This document shows, piece after piece, positions 25,166-34,542 of a stretch of 64,000 bases of DNA (the stretch's first letter is position 1; the number at the start of each line of letters is the position of its first letter). The DNA comes from Erysipelotrichaceae bacterium. GTDB lineage: Bacteria > Bacillota_I > Bacilli_A > Erysipelotrichales > Erysipelotrichaceae. The position numbers and the translations under genes are program-made. The notes under the pieces are model-generated. The model was not told where the DNA came from and searched no databases. It saw only the letters and a program-made list of their open reading frames with translations. The stretch is taken from assembly GCA_017512885.1 (NCBI GenBank), contig JAFWEP010000028.1:1-64000 (forward strand), written 5' to 3'.

Positions 25166-27358
25166 CTATTTGATGACCCGGTCGACCGAAAGCACGCTTT
25201 CGATCTTGCGCAGATTGGCCATCAGTGTCTGCAGCTGTTCCGTATCGTCTACGACGATGCGGATCGCTGCCTTGGCGGTAAGATCCTGCTGGTTCAGCAC
25301 GACGTTGATCGCCAGCATGGTCGCTTTGTATTGGGCAATGACCGTAACGATGTCAGAGACTAAGAAGTTGCGGTCTTTCATATAGATCGAGATATCCGTC
25401 TCGTAATGGATGGAGGGATCCTTCTCAGGATTCCATTCCACATCGATCAGCCGGGCCTTCTCGTTTAAGACATTGGGACAGTCTTTGCGGTGGACGCGGA
25501 TGCCGCTGCCCCGGGTGACGTAGCCGATGATCGGATCGCCGTAGACCGGCTTGCAGCAGGAAGACATCTGCATCTTCATGGAATCGATGCCCTTCACGAT
25601 GACGTCGGTCTTCGATCCGGCATTACGGCGCTTGTTCTGGTTCTTTTCCAGGATCGGCCGCAGCGTCTCCTCATCGACTTCCTTCTTCTGGGCTTTGACC
25701 AGTTTCTCGATGACGGACTGCGTCGTTAAGGACTTGCAGCCGACCGCATACAGCAGATCGTTGTAGTCCTTGACCTGCAGCTGCGGACAGATCTCGGCGA
25801 CCTTCTTGTGTTCCAGGACCTCTTCGGCATTGAGACCGCGGCGCTTGATGTCGTCATGCAGCATCTTTTCGCCCAGTTTGACGGTCTCTGCCCTTTCCTG
25901 TTCCTCTTTCTTGGTCAGGTAGGCCCGGATCTTGTTTTTGGCATTGGAGGTCTTGACGAACTTCAGCCAGTCTTCGGAAGGTCCGCTGTTCTTGTTGGTG
26001 CGGATGCTGACGACGTCACCGGTCTTTAAGACGGAGTTCAAGGGCACCAGCACATCGTTGACCAATGCGCCTACCGTCTGATGGCCGACCTCGGTATGGA
26101 CGCGGTAGGCAAAGTCGATCGGGGTGGAACCGTAAGGCAGGTCGATGACCCTTCCCTTCGGAGTCATGACATAGATGTTCGCATTGAAGATATCGTTGAC
26201 GATATCGCTCATGTAGCGGTTGGCATCCTTGCTTTCTTCATCTTCCTCGAAGGCTTTCAGCCATTCCAGTTCCTTGACGATATCCTTCTGTTCGTGGTGG
26301 GCGCCCTGCCCTTCCTTGTAGGCCCAGTGCGCAGCGATACCGCGTTCGGCGATGCGGTCCATCTCTTCGGTACGGATCTGAACTTCGAAGATCTTGCCGT
26401 CGATCCCGATGATCGTCGTATGTAAGGACTGGTACAGGTTGACCTTCGGCATCGCGATATAGTCCTTGAAGCGCCCTGGGATCGGTTTGTAGGTGGCATG
26501 GATATAGCCCAGGCACTCGTAGCAGTTCAGCTCGCTCTTGGTGATGACCCTTATCGCCAGGAGATCCAGGATCTCATCGAAACGCTTATGCTTCACTTCC
26601 ATCTTGCGGTAGATGCTGTAGAGATGCTTGGAACGGCCGAAGATGCGGAACGGGATGTTGTGCTCGGTCAGGATCGAAGAGATCTCCTCGATCATCTTTC
26701 TGACCTGCTGATCACGTTCGGATTTCTTATTCTCCACGAGATGGGCGATCTCATGGTATTTGTCGTTGTTCAGGTAGTAGAAGGACAGATCTTCCAGTTC
26801 GTTCTTGATCTCCGCAAGACCTAAACGGTGAGCGATCGGGGCATAGACCTCCAGGGTCTCGGTAGCGATCCGTTCCTGTTTCTCACGGGGCTGAAACTGC
26901 AGGGTGCGCATGTTGTGGAGACGGTCCACCAGCTTGATCATGATGACCCGGACATCCTTGGCCATCGCAATGAAGATCTTGCGGTGGTTGGCAGCCTGAT
27001 ACTCTTCGCGGTCCTTGAATTTCAGATTGCCGATCTTGGTGACCGCATTGACCAGTGTATAGATCTCATCGCCGAATTCCTTGCGGAAATCCTCGTCGCT
27101 GACGTCACAGTCTTCGATGACGTCATGCAGCAGTCCGCCGGCCACGGTCTCGGGATCGGCATTCAGGGTAGCCAGGATATAGGCGACGCTTAAGACATGC
27201 GTAAAATAGGGTTCTCCGCTGCGGCGGAACTGACCCTCATGTTTCTCATGCGCATAGTCATAGGCTTTCTGGATCAGCTCCAGTGAATGTTCGTTACGGA
27301 TGTACGAACGTACCTGCTGATCGAAGATCTCCTTGCTGACAGCTCCCTTATCCTTCAT
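25166..27358 (-). CDS. rel: Bifunctional (p)ppGpp synthetase/hydrolase Rel
   Basis: 730 residues with the full long-RSH architecture: HD hydrolase (LLHDVIEDCDVSDEDF; near 25-180), synthetase (RFKDYIAMPKVNLYQSLHTT; near 230-340), TGS (VMTPKGRVIDLPYGSTPIDF), a conserved-Cys region (SSCCKPVYGDPIIGY) and a C-terminal ACT domain. Both catalytic halves look intact, so it should both make and break the alarmone. It is probably co-transcribed with apt upstream. Confidence 0.96.
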   Translation of the reverse strand: MKDKGAVSKEIFDQQVRSYIRNEHSLELIQKAYDYAHEKHEGQFRRSGEPYFTHVLSVAYILATLNADPETVAGGLLHDVIEDCDVSDEDFRKEFGDEIYTLVNAVTKIGNLKFKDREEYQAANHRKIFIAMAKDVRVIMIKLVDRLHNMRTLQFQPREKQERIATETLEVYAPIAHRLGLAEIKNELEDLSFYYLNNDKYHEIAHLVENKKSERDQQVRKMIEEISSILTEHNIPFRIFGRSKHLYSIYRKMEVKHKRFDEILDLLAIRVITKSELNCYECLGYIHATYKPIPGRFKDYIAMPKVNLYQSLHTTIIGIDGKIFEVQIRTEEMDRIAERGIAAHWAYKEGQGAHHEQKDIVKELEWLKAFEEDEESKDANRYMSDIVNDIFNANIYVMTPKGRVIDLPYGSTPIDFAYRVHTEVGHQTVGALVNDVLVPLNSVLKTGDVVSIRTNKNSGPSEDWLKFVKTSNAKNKIRAYLTKKEEQERAETVKLGEKMLHDDIKRRGLNAEEVLEHKKVAEICPQLQVKDYNDLLYAVGCKSLTTQSVIEKLVKAQKKEVDEETLRPILEKNQNKRRNAGSKTDVIVKGIDSMKMQMSSCCKPVYGDPIIGYVTRGSGIRVHRKDCPNVLNEKARLIDVEWNPEKDPSIHYETDISIYMKDRNFLVSDIVTVIAQYKATMLAINVVLNQQDLTAKAAIRIVVDDTEQLQTLMANLRKIESVLSVDRVIK

Positions 27359-27377
27359 AGGCCCCCTTAGAACAGAA

Positions 27378-27397
27378 GATCGAAGTTTCCTTCGATC
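27378..27397 (-). terminator. Hairpin at the apt stop, possible weak terminator
   Basis: GATCGAAG (27378-27385) pairs with CTTCGATC (27390-27397), overlapping the apt TGA. The following minus-strand sequence (TTCTGTTCT) is only moderately T-rich, so read-through into rel is likely. Confidence 0.5.
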
Positions 27398-27908
27398 AGT
27401 AACTCATGACAGTAAATACGTTATAATCTTTCAGTTTCTCACGGCCGCCCAGATCTGCCAGTTCGATCAGGAAGGCGCAGCCAACGACTTCGCCGCCCAT
27501 CTGCTGGACCATCTTGATGGTCGCTTCCACGGTACCGCCGGTCGCCAGCAGATCGTCAACGATCAATACCTTCTGACCCGGCTTTACGGAATCGGCATGC
27601 ATATTCAGGGTATTCGTACCGTATTCCAGCGCATATTCGCAGGAGATCACTTCTCTCGGCAGCTTGTTGGGCTTACGGACCGGTACGAAACCGATATGCA
27701 GTTCATAAGCGACCGGGCAGCCGAAAATAAAGCCGCGGGATTCCGGACCGGCGATCACTTCGGCGCCGACTTCTTTCGCAAAATCACTGATCTGTTTGGT
27801 GGCAGCGTGGAAAGCTTCCCCATTCTGCATCAGCGGAGTAATGTCCCGGAAAAGGATCCCTTCTGTCGGGAAATCCGGTACAGCAGCGATATAATCCTTG
27901 AAATCCAT
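27396..27908 (-). CDS. apt: Adenine phosphoribosyltransferase
   Basis: 170 residues, the typical size, salvaging adenine to AMP with PRPP. IPDFP-type start ([19 protein letters not shown]), [17 protein letters not shown], and the PRPP loop [13 protein letters not shown] are intact. AAAGGAG precedes ATG. A TGCTATAAT extended -10 at 27935-27945 is a likely promoter. apt-rel is a conserved pair in Bacillota. Confidence 0.97.
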   Translation of the reverse strand: MDFKDYIAAVPDFPTEGILFRDITPLMQNGEAFHAATKQISDFAKEVGAEVIAGPESRGFIFGCPVAYELHIGFVPVRKPNKLPREVISCEYALEYGTNTLNMHADSVKPGQKVLIVDDLLATGGTVEATIKMVQQMGGEVVGCAFLIELADLGGREKLKDYNVFTVMSY

Positions 27909-27974
27909 AAAAGCTTCTCCTTTTTGTACCCGTATATTATAGCATTCCCCCTCCTCAATGGAAACTTTTCATGA

Positions 27975-27996
27975 AAGAAAAAGCGCTTTACAGCGC
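27975..27996 (-). terminator. Intrinsic terminator directly after recJ
   Basis: GCGCT (27983-27987) pairs with AGCGC (27992-27996), followed on the minus strand by TTTTTCTTTC. The hairpin starts immediately after the recJ stop codon. Confidence 0.7.
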
Positions 27997-29517
27997 CTAA
28001 TCCATGTCTTCGATGCGGAAAGTGACACCCTTCCGATAGTTATTCTTTTCCGGATGTCCGATGAGGTAGGTAAAATAGCGCCGGGCATCCTCAGGATGGA
28101 AGGAGATCGCCTCCGCCCCACCCTTCAGGACGAACTTGGGGTACTTGCCCTTGACCAGGAAATGAGAAGTGATCTCCGGATCCTTCAGGGCGAAGAGCGG
28201 TTCCCGGAAGCCCTGACCGAAAGGCTGCAGCGCCTCCAGCGATTCCAGATTCTGCTGGGTCAGATCCCGGCTGTCGAGCAGGATGCACTCTTCCTCCTCG
28301 TTGATCGTCATCGGTTCCAAAGAAGCGAGATACTCCCGGAAGCCGGCTTCCTCTTCTTCCTTCAGGCTCAGACCGACCGCCAGTTCATGACCGCCGAAGG
28401 TCAGGAAGTGTTCGCGGTAAGGATAGAGCGCCTGATAGAGGTCGCCTCCCGGAAGCGAGCGCCCGCTCCCCTTCAGGATGCCGTCCTCTCTCGCAAAGAC
28501 GAGACAGGCCTTGCGCCGGTCATGGGTCAGTCTGCCGGCAATGATGCCGCAGAGACCTTCCTGATAGCTTTCATCCGCAAACAGCAGGATCTCCCCTTCC
28601 GGATACTGCGAAGAGGCATGATCGTACATCTGTGCAGAGAGCGTGCGGCGCAGTTCGTTGACGCTGTCGATCTGGGGGGCAGTCGCCTGGCAGGTCGCTT
28701 CATCGGCCAGCAGGTAGTTGACCATCTGGTTGACGTTGGCCTTGCCTTCTAAGCGCGACAAAGCATTGATCTTGGGGATGACCCGGAAAGAGAGGTCATT
28801 GACCTGATAGCTGCACTTCTTTCCGTTCAGGCAGTCGATGGCCGGGACCTTCCCTTCCGAAAGGATGCGCAGCGCTTCCTTGATCAGATAGCGGTTGTAG
28901 CCGAAGACTTCCACGACATCAGCCAAAGTAGCGATGCCGGCATAAGCCTTCAGTTTCTCATCCTCTTCAAACGTCGAATAAAGCAGATAGGCCAGTCCCG
29001 CCGTACAGCAGTCCCGGTAGCCTTCCTTCAGCAGCCTTGGATGCAGGAAACCCAGCACTTCCGGCGCTTCCTGATACTCATGGTGATCCATGATCAGCAC
29101 CTTGAGACCCAGCTCCTTCGCTTCGGCCAGAGCTTCCTTCGCCGCCACCCCGTTATCGAGACAGAGCAGGGTCGTGAAACCGAAATGGGCCGCCTGCGCG
29201 ACCATCCGCGGATTCACTCCGTAACCGTCCCTGAAACGGGAAGGAATGTAGTAGTTGACCGGAATGTTCAGTTTCTGCAAGAGGCTCTTCAGGATCGCCG
29301 TGGAAGTGATGCCGTCGCAGTCATAATCCCCGACGATGAAGATCTTCTCGTTCTGACAGGAAAGCAGCGCCTTGCGAAAATGCAGCAGGGCTTCCTGCTG
29401 CAGATCCGGCTCATAAGCGTCGTTCAGCAGTTCCTCCCGACGCTCATAGAGTCCGTAATGATGTAAGACTTTCTCCTGCAGGGTCTCCCCGGCCGGAGTC
29501 AGGTAACGGTATTTCAC
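27997..29517 (-). CDS. recJ: RecJ-type single-strand DNA exonuclease
   Basis: 506 residues, somewhat shorter than many Bacillota RecJ. The DHH phosphoesterase motifs are present: IVGDYDCDGITSTAI, LCLDNGVAAKEAL, LIMDHHEYQE. The CTAGLAYLLY segment and the DHHA1-type GGHELAVGLSL follow. RecJ degrades 5' single strands in repair and recombination. The start is GTG, with AGGAG 2-3 nt away and a GTGA overlap with the murD stop, so it is translationally coupled to murD. Confidence 0.92.
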   Translation of the reverse strand: MKYRYLTPAGETLQEKVLHHYGLYERREELLNDAYEPDLQQEALLHFRKALLSCQNEKIFIVGDYDCDGITSTAILKSLLQKLNIPVNYYIPSRFRDGYGVNPRMVAQAAHFGFTTLLCLDNGVAAKEALAEAKELGLKVLIMDHHEYQEAPEVLGFLHPRLLKEGYRDCCTAGLAYLLYSTFEEDEKLKAYAGIATLADVVEVFGYNRYLIKEALRILSEGKVPAIDCLNGKKCSYQVNDLSFRVIPKINALSRLEGKANVNQMVNYLLADEATCQATAPQIDSVNELRRTLSAQMYDHASSQYPEGEILLFADESYQEGLCGIIAGRLTHDRRKACLVFAREDGILKGSGRSLPGGDLYQALYPYREHFLTFGGHELAVGLSLKEEEEAGFREYLASLEPMTINEEEECILLDSRDLTQQNLESLEALQPFGQGFREPLFALKDPEITSHFLVKGKYPKFVLKGGAEAISFHPEDARRYFTYLIGHPEKNNYRKGVTFRIEDMD

Positions 29518-30809
29518 AGCTCCTGGACCAGGCGCACGAATTCGTGTCCGCGCACTTCAAAGTTCGGGAACTGATCCCAGGAAGCGCACATCGGAGACAG
29601 CAGGACGATATCGCCGTCTTCAGCCAGCTTGTGTGCTCGGTCGACCGCTTCCGCCAGATCCTCGACCAGGATGGCATCCGGTACGATCTCCTGCAGCTGG
29701 TGCTTGGTGGCTCCGAAGGCGACCAGATGCTTGATGCGTTCACGGTACGGCTTGATGGATTCAAAGCCGGTATGCTTGTCATAGCCGCCGCCCAAGAGGA
29801 TGACCGGCTTGTTGAAGGCTTTGAGGGCAACGATCGTGGAATCGGGGTTGGTGCCCTTGGAGTCGTTGTAGTAACGGACACCGTCCAGTTCGCGGACGAA
29901 CTGGATACGGTGTTCGACACCGGCAAAGTTCGAAAGGACGTTGAAGATGCTGTCCTTGGAGACGCCCATCTTATAAGCCATCGCTGCAGCGACCATCGCA
30001 TTCGATACGTTGTGCATGCCCGGGATGCGCAGGATCTGAGTCGGGAAGAGTTCTTTGCCGAAGAGATAGACGATGCCGTCCTTCAGGCAGAGATCGGCGT
30101 CCTGATAGAGCGAATAAGTAACGACCTTGCAGGGCACGTCCTTGGCATACTTGACGCAGTTCTCGTCATCCAGGTTCAGCAGGAACCAGTCGTCATCCTT
30201 CTGATTCGCATATACCAGCATCTTCGTCTTATAGTAGTTGTCCAGATCTCCGAAGACATCCAGATGATCCGGAGTCAGATTGGTGCAGACCGATACTTCC
30301 GGATGGAAGTTCTTCACGCCTAAGAGCTGAAAAGCAGAGATCTCTACCGCCATCGAGAGCGGTTCTCTGCCGTAATGCAGGACGAGATCGCTTAAGGGAA
30401 GACCGATGTTGCCGACCCCGTCATTGCGCTCATCGAGCGTCTTCAGCAGTTCCTTCAGGATCGTAACGGTCGTGGTCTTGCCGTTGGTACCGGTCACGGC
30501 ACCGTAGCGGTAATTCGCAAAGGACTGGGCAACTTCCAGTTCGTTGTAGAGGAAGTAGCCTTTCTCCTTGAAATAGGAAACGAACGGTACATAGTCCGGG
30601 ATGCCCGGATTCTTGACGATCATGTCCCACTTCACTTCCTTGAGATGATCCGGATGTCCTTCCGGATAGACCTGAATGCCCAGGGCTTCCAGAGCTTCCT
30701 TCTCCGGGATCTCTTTCTTGTCTGTCAGGGTTACTTCCATTCCTTTCGCTGCGCAGAGCTTTGCGACAGCACAGCCGGACAGAGCGGCTCCGATCACTAA
30801 TACTTTCAT
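29514..30809 (-). CDS. murD: UDP-N-acetylmuramoyl-L-alanine:D-glutamate ligase
   Basis: 431 residues. ATP-binding GTNGKTTTVTIL, then LTPDHLDVF and the C-terminal ligase region YYNDSKGTNPDST, LLGGGYDK. It adds D-Glu to the muropeptide precursor in the cytoplasm. The ATG overlaps the mraY stop (ATGA). Confidence 0.97.
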   Translation of the reverse strand: MKVLVIGAALSGCAVAKLCAAKGMEVTLTDKKEIPEKEALEALGIQVYPEGHPDHLKEVKWDMIVKNPGIPDYVPFVSYFKEKGYFLYNELEVAQSFANYRYGAVTGTNGKTTTVTILKELLKTLDERNDGVGNIGLPLSDLVLHYGREPLSMAVEISAFQLLGVKNFHPEVSVCTNLTPDHLDVFGDLDNYYKTKMLVYANQKDDDWFLLNLDDENCVKYAKDVPCKVVTYSLYQDADLCLKDGIVYLFGKELFPTQILRIPGMHNVSNAMVAAAMAYKMGVSKDSIFNVLSNFAGVEHRIQFVRELDGVRYYNDSKGTNPDSTIVALKAFNKPVILLGGGYDKHTGFESIKPYRERIKHLVAFGATKHQLQEIVPDAILVEDLAEAVDRAHKLAEDGDIVLLSPMCASWDQFPNFEVRGHEFVRLVQEL

Positions 30810-31777
30810 CCAAATACTCCTATCAGAAATCCTATAAAGGCACAGCCGAACGAAATGACCCAGAAACTGCTGACGATCCGCTTCTCCGCGATCCCTTTCA
30901 GCCGGAAGGCATAATGGATCGGGGTATAGGAGAAGATACGGCGGTGGAAAAGGATCACGCTCGTGAGCTGCAGAACGACACAGAACATCTCCCAGACGAA
31001 GACGCCGCCGGCAAAGAAAAGGACGATCTCCTTATGCATGACGACAGCCAGAGCGGCAAAGAGACCGCCTAAGGCCAGAGAACCGGAATCACCCATAAAG
31101 ATCTTCGCCGGAAAGTGATTGTAGTAGAGATAGCCTAAAAGACCGCCCAGAACGCAGATGATCAGTACGGCCAGATTGAGGTGTCCCTCGCTTAAGGCCA
31201 GCAGGATGAAAGGCAGCAAGGCAAAGAAGGAGACACCGGCGCAGAGTCCGTCCATGCCGTCCGTGAAATTGACGGCATTCGCTTCCGCTGCATACATGAA
31301 GATCATGAACGGCAGATAGAGCCAGCCGATATTCAGTTCTTTATGCAGGAACGGGAAATAGACCGTATTGGTCATCAGCGGACGGAACAGGAAATAAAGG
31401 ATAAAGGAGAAGACCAGCTGCATCAGCAGCTTGAGCTTCGGAGACAAGCCGAGGTTGTTGTGGTATTTCAGGATCAGGAAATCATCCAGGAAACCGATCA
31501 GACAGTAGGACAGGTAGGAAAGGATGACGAATATCGCTTCCGAACTGCGCAGCATATCCGGTTTGATGACGATCGCGGCAATGACCGGGAAGATCACGAA
31601 CAGAAGACCGCCCATGATGGGGGTCTTGGCTTTCTGTTTGAATTCTTCCAGGGCATATTCACTGACTTCCTGGTTCATGCCCATCCGCTTTAAGGCGCTG
31701 ATATAAGAGGGCATCACCAGGTAGACCGCCCCCAGAGACAGGGCGAAGCCCAGTGTCAGCAAGATCATGGTACTCAT
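30806..31777 (-). CDS. mraY: Phospho-N-acetylmuramoyl-pentapeptide-transferase
   Basis: 323 residues, about ten membrane helices. Conserved MraY residues are seen in MGGLLFVIFPV, NFTDGMDGLCAG, FMGDSGSLALGG and FHRRIFSYTPIHYAFRLKG. It makes lipid I on undecaprenyl phosphate. There is no Shine-Dalgarno; the -10 box lies 8 nt before ATG, so the mRNA is probably leaderless. Confidence 0.97.
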   Translation of the reverse strand: MSTMILLTLGFALSLGAVYLVMPSYISALKRMGMNQEVSEYALEEFKQKAKTPIMGGLLFVIFPVIAAIVIKPDMLRSSEAIFVILSYLSYCLIGFLDDFLILKYHNNLGLSPKLKLLMQLVFSFILYFLFRPLMTNTVYFPFLHKELNIGWLYLPFMIFMYAAEANAVNFTDGMDGLCAGVSFFALLPFILLALSEGHLNLAVLIICVLGGLLGYLYYNHFPAKIFMGDSGSLALGGLFAALAVVMHKEIVLFFAGGVFVWEMFCVVLQLTSVILFHRRIFSYTPIHYAFRLKGIAEKRIVSSFWVISFGCAFIGFLIGVFG

Positions 31778-31785
31778 AAGTAAAG

Positions 31786-31814
31786 ATTGTACTCTCCGTT
31801 TCGCTGTGGTTCAA
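31786..31814 (-). promoter_or_regulatory. Promoter of mraY-murD-recJ (probably leaderless)
   Basis: TTGAAC, 17-base spacer, TACAAT on the minus strand; only 8 bases separate the -10 from the mraY ATG. The promoter fits entirely in the 46-base gap after the pbp2 stop. Confidence 0.75.
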
Positions 31815-31823
31815 GAGAAGAGA

Positions 31824-34076
31824 TCATTCTTCGTCGGAATCCTCTTCCCAGTCTTCCTCGTAGTATTCGCCATCTTCTTCGTAGCCTTCTTCATAAGGCT
31901 CTTCCACGGCAGTATGGATGTCCTGGAAGGTCACCTCGACTTCCTGCCCGTAGGTCAGCAGGGTGCCGGCTTCCGGGGATTGGGAAGTGACGACGCCGTA
32001 GCCGTTCAGGGCAAAGGAAAGGTCGCTCATCTTCCAGTAGTCCATGACTTCCTTGCGGGTCCAGCCGCTGAAGTCCGGCAGGGTGATATTGCTGCCGTCG
32101 GTCAGCAGGAAGACCTTCTGGTTGGTATAGACGTCCTTCCCCTTCTCCGGGATCTGGGCCCGGACGCGTAATCCGTCCCCGATCGTGATCACATCAAGAT
32201 CCATCGCTTCCAGGGTCTCTCCGGCTGCGCCGATATTGCTGCCGATGAGGGAAGGCATCTCGTATCTGGTGATGGTGGAGACGCTCTGGGAGTATTCCTC
32301 CTTGAGGTTCATCTTGGTCAGCAGGACGACCTTGCGGGTCAGTTCATTGATCGGTCCGGAGTAGGCATGACGGTTGTAGTCATAGGGAGCGATATAGGCA
32401 AAGTAGATCATGATCTGGGGATCTTCCGCCGGAAGGCCCATCATGACCGAGGTGATGGCCATATCGGAGTTATAGCCGCCGCCGATGACTGCGATCTCGG
32501 AAGTACCGGTCTTGGCTGCGACGTTGACTTCGTCGATGCCGTAGAACTTGGCGGTACCGATCGGATCGGAGACGACCCGGGCCAGAAGCGCCTGCATCTG
32601 TTTGGCGGTGGATTCCTTGATCGGGGTGCCGACGACCGTACGCTGGGCCTGATAGACGGTATTGCCTTCCGCATCGACGATATGGTCGATGAAATACGGC
32701 TTGACCATCTCGCCGTTGCCGAAGATCGCCGAATAGGCCCTTAGCAGTTGCAGCATGGTCACACTGGAACCCTGACCGAAGGTCAGAGCCAGTTTTTCCG
32801 ATGCATAGTAGTAGTTCTTGTTGCCGGTGACTTCGGCGATGCCGTCAGTATCGACCGGGGTGAAGAACTGGAAGCGGTTGACGTATTCCTCAAAAGTACG
32901 TACTCCGACATAGTCCGTTAATAAGGTACTGGTGGCAACGTTGCTGGAGAGGATCAGACCGTAGTCCAGTTCGATGCTGCCCCAGTTGCGGTAACCGGCA
33001 TTGTTGATGCAGCCATAGCTGTTGCCGTAGCTGCGGAAAGGCACGTTGTCGTTATAGGCATAGTAGCAGAAAGGCGTCGAGTCGAACATCGCCGTGCCGT
33101 CATAAACGCCGGAATCGATGGCCGCCGAATAGATGATGGACTTGAAGACCGAACCGGGCTCATAGGCATACTGCGAACCGTAGTTGTTGTAGTCTTCGAT
33201 ATTGATCAGATTGGGGTCGAAGGAAGGACTCTGGCCGTAAGCCAGCAGCTTGCCGCTGTCGACTTCCATGACCGCTCCCCAGGCCTGGACGCCCTGGTTC
33301 TCGGCAAAGGTCGCATCAAAAGCCGTCTCCAGCGCTTCCTGGATCGAGGCATCGATGGTCAGATAGACACTGTTGCCGTCATGCGAGGGCGTGATCTCTT
33401 CGTACATGCCGGGCAGGATATAACCGTTCTTGTCGGACTGGTAGATATGTTCGCCGTCGGAACCGGAAAGTTCCGTATCCAGATACTGTTCGACGCCCAT
33501 CTTGCCGACCAGTTTGCCGTTCTCATCAGACTGGGCAAAACCAACCAGATAGGGAGCGAAGGATTCGCCCAGCGGATAGATGCGCTGGGTAGACTCTTTA
33601 AAGCCGATGCCGTGCAGATGGGGATCGGCCTGGATCTTCTCGACAGTCTCCGGAGAAAGGTTCCTTCCGGCCGTTCCCAGCTCGGTCTGGTAGAGATCGG
33701 GATTGGAAGTCAGCCGCTCGTAGATCTCGTTGCGGTCCGCGCCCAGGATCTCAGAAAGGACCTGAGCGGTATAGACCGGATCATCGACGTAGGCGATCTC
33801 ATCCCCTACGCCCTTGCGGGTCTTGCTGAGGAAGCAGATGATGTCGTAGGTCTGCGCATTCTGCGCTACGACCTGTCCGTTGGCATCGTAGATATAGCCT
33901 CGCTCACCGTAGATCTTCTCCCGGTTGGTGGAGACGTTTTCAACATAGGAAGTGAGGCTGGTCAGGGAACGCAGATGCACCTTCCCGACAGCGACACAAA
34001 AAACGCTGATCGTGCACAGTAAGACCAGGACCAGCGCAAATATATAGATAAATTTCAAAGAGGAATTCTTCTTCAT
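31824..34076 (-). CDS. pbpB: Division-type class B penicillin-binding protein with PASTA repeats
   Basis: 750 residues, PBP2B/PBP2x-like transpeptidase for septal peptidoglycan. One membrane helix (about 8-32), a PBP dimerisation domain, then the transpeptidase with the catalytic EPGSVFKS (SxxK), LSSN (SxN) and AAKTGTSE (KTG). Two PASTA repeats follow (from YEMPSLIGSNIGAAG and ITLPDFSGWTRKEV). The last about 30 residues are a Glu/Asp/Tyr tail (EEDGEYYEEDWEEDSDEE), unusual outside the membrane. It follows ftsL as in the dcw cluster but behind a terminator and its own promoter; no Shine-Dalgarno is present. Confidence 0.95.
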   Translation of the reverse strand: MKKNSSLKFIYIFALVLVLLCTISVFCVAVGKVHLRSLTSLTSYVENVSTNREKIYGERGYIYDANGQVVAQNAQTYDIICFLSKTRKGVGDEIAYVDDPVYTAQVLSEILGADRNEIYERLTSNPDLYQTELGTAGRNLSPETVEKIQADPHLHGIGFKESTQRIYPLGESFAPYLVGFAQSDENGKLVGKMGVEQYLDTELSGSDGEHIYQSDKNGYILPGMYEEITPSHDGNSVYLTIDASIQEALETAFDATFAENQGVQAWGAVMEVDSGKLLAYGQSPSFDPNLINIEDYNNYGSQYAYEPGSVFKSIIYSAAIDSGVYDGTAMFDSTPFCYYAYNDNVPFRSYGNSYGCINNAGYRNWGSIELDYGLILSSNVATSTLLTDYVGVRTFEEYVNRFQFFTPVDTDGIAEVTGNKNYYYASEKLALTFGQGSSVTMLQLLRAYSAIFGNGEMVKPYFIDHIVDAEGNTVYQAQRTVVGTPIKESTAKQMQALLARVVSDPIGTAKFYGIDEVNVAAKTGTSEIAVIGGGYNSDMAITSVMMGLPAEDPQIMIYFAYIAPYDYNRHAYSGPINELTRKVVLLTKMNLKEEYSQSVSTITRYEMPSLIGSNIGAAGETLEAMDLDVITIGDGLRVRAQIPEKGKDVYTNQKVFLLTDGSNITLPDFSGWTRKEVMDYWKMSDLSFALNGYGVVTSQSPEAGTLLTYGQEVEVTFQDIHTAVEEPYEEGYEEDGEYYEEDWEEDSDEE

Positions 34077-34084
34077 ACGGAAAT

Positions 34085-34113
34085 ATTATAAACCGCCCTT
34101 CCGGCCCAAACAA
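34085..34113 (-). promoter_or_regulatory. Promoter of pbp2 (probably leaderless)
   Basis: TTGTTT, 17-base spacer, TATAAT on the minus strand. Eight bases lie between the -10 and the ATG, with no purine-rich ribosome site, so transcription should begin at or next to the start codon. Confidence 0.75.
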
Positions 34114-34173
34114 GAGACAGGAAGGGATTTGCCGCGACCTTTCTGCATTCCGTGAAAGAGCCCGTGCTAACGC

Positions 34174-34197
34174 AAAAGGCCTCCCTTGCAGGAGGCC
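34174..34197 (-). terminator. Terminator between ftsL and pbp2
   Basis: GGCCTCC (34178-34184) pairs with GGAGGCC (34191-34197), then TTTT on the minus strand. It ends the mraZ-rsmH-ftsL unit. The remainder of the 156-base gap holds the pbp2 promoter. Confidence 0.75.
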
Positions 34198-34232
34198 AGA
34201 ATTATCTCAGGCAGTTGAAATGCTTCCGGGGA

Positions 34233-34535
34233 CTATTCCGCCGAAGGCATGCTGATGACGTTCGCTTCGTTCTGCTGCAGACCGGCTTCCGTAGCCAGAT
34301 TGTAGATACGGTCCTTGTTCTGCAGAGTCTGGATCTCGATCGCCAGACGCTGGTTTTCCGTACGCAGGGATGTGCATTCATTGTTCATGTTCTGAATGCG
34401 GATCATCAGCGACGCCTTCGTCTGACGTAAAAACAGGCTGGAGAAGACCGAAAGAATGACCGCCGGGATGATCAGCAAAACCGCAACTGCTTCCAGTCTG
34501 ATCTTTCTTCTTTTCTTCTCTACGATTCTGGCCAT
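34233..34535 (-). CDS. ftsL: Cell division protein FtsL
   Basis: 100 residues. A basic cytoplasmic start (KKRRKIRLE), one membrane helix (about 15-36) and an extracellular coiled-coil-like helix (MIRIQNMNNECTSLRTENQR) give the FtsL layout. Identification rests mainly on position between rsmH and the class B PBP, since FtsL sequences diverge. AAAGGGG precedes ATG. It would link FtsB/DivIC and PBP2 in the divisome. Confidence 0.85.
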   Translation of the reverse strand: MARIVEKKRRKIRLEAVAVLLIIPAVILSVFSSLFLRQTKASLMIRIQNMNNECTSLRTENQRLAIEIQTLQNKDRIYNLATEAGLQQNEANVISMPSAE

Positions 34536-34542
34536 AACCCCT

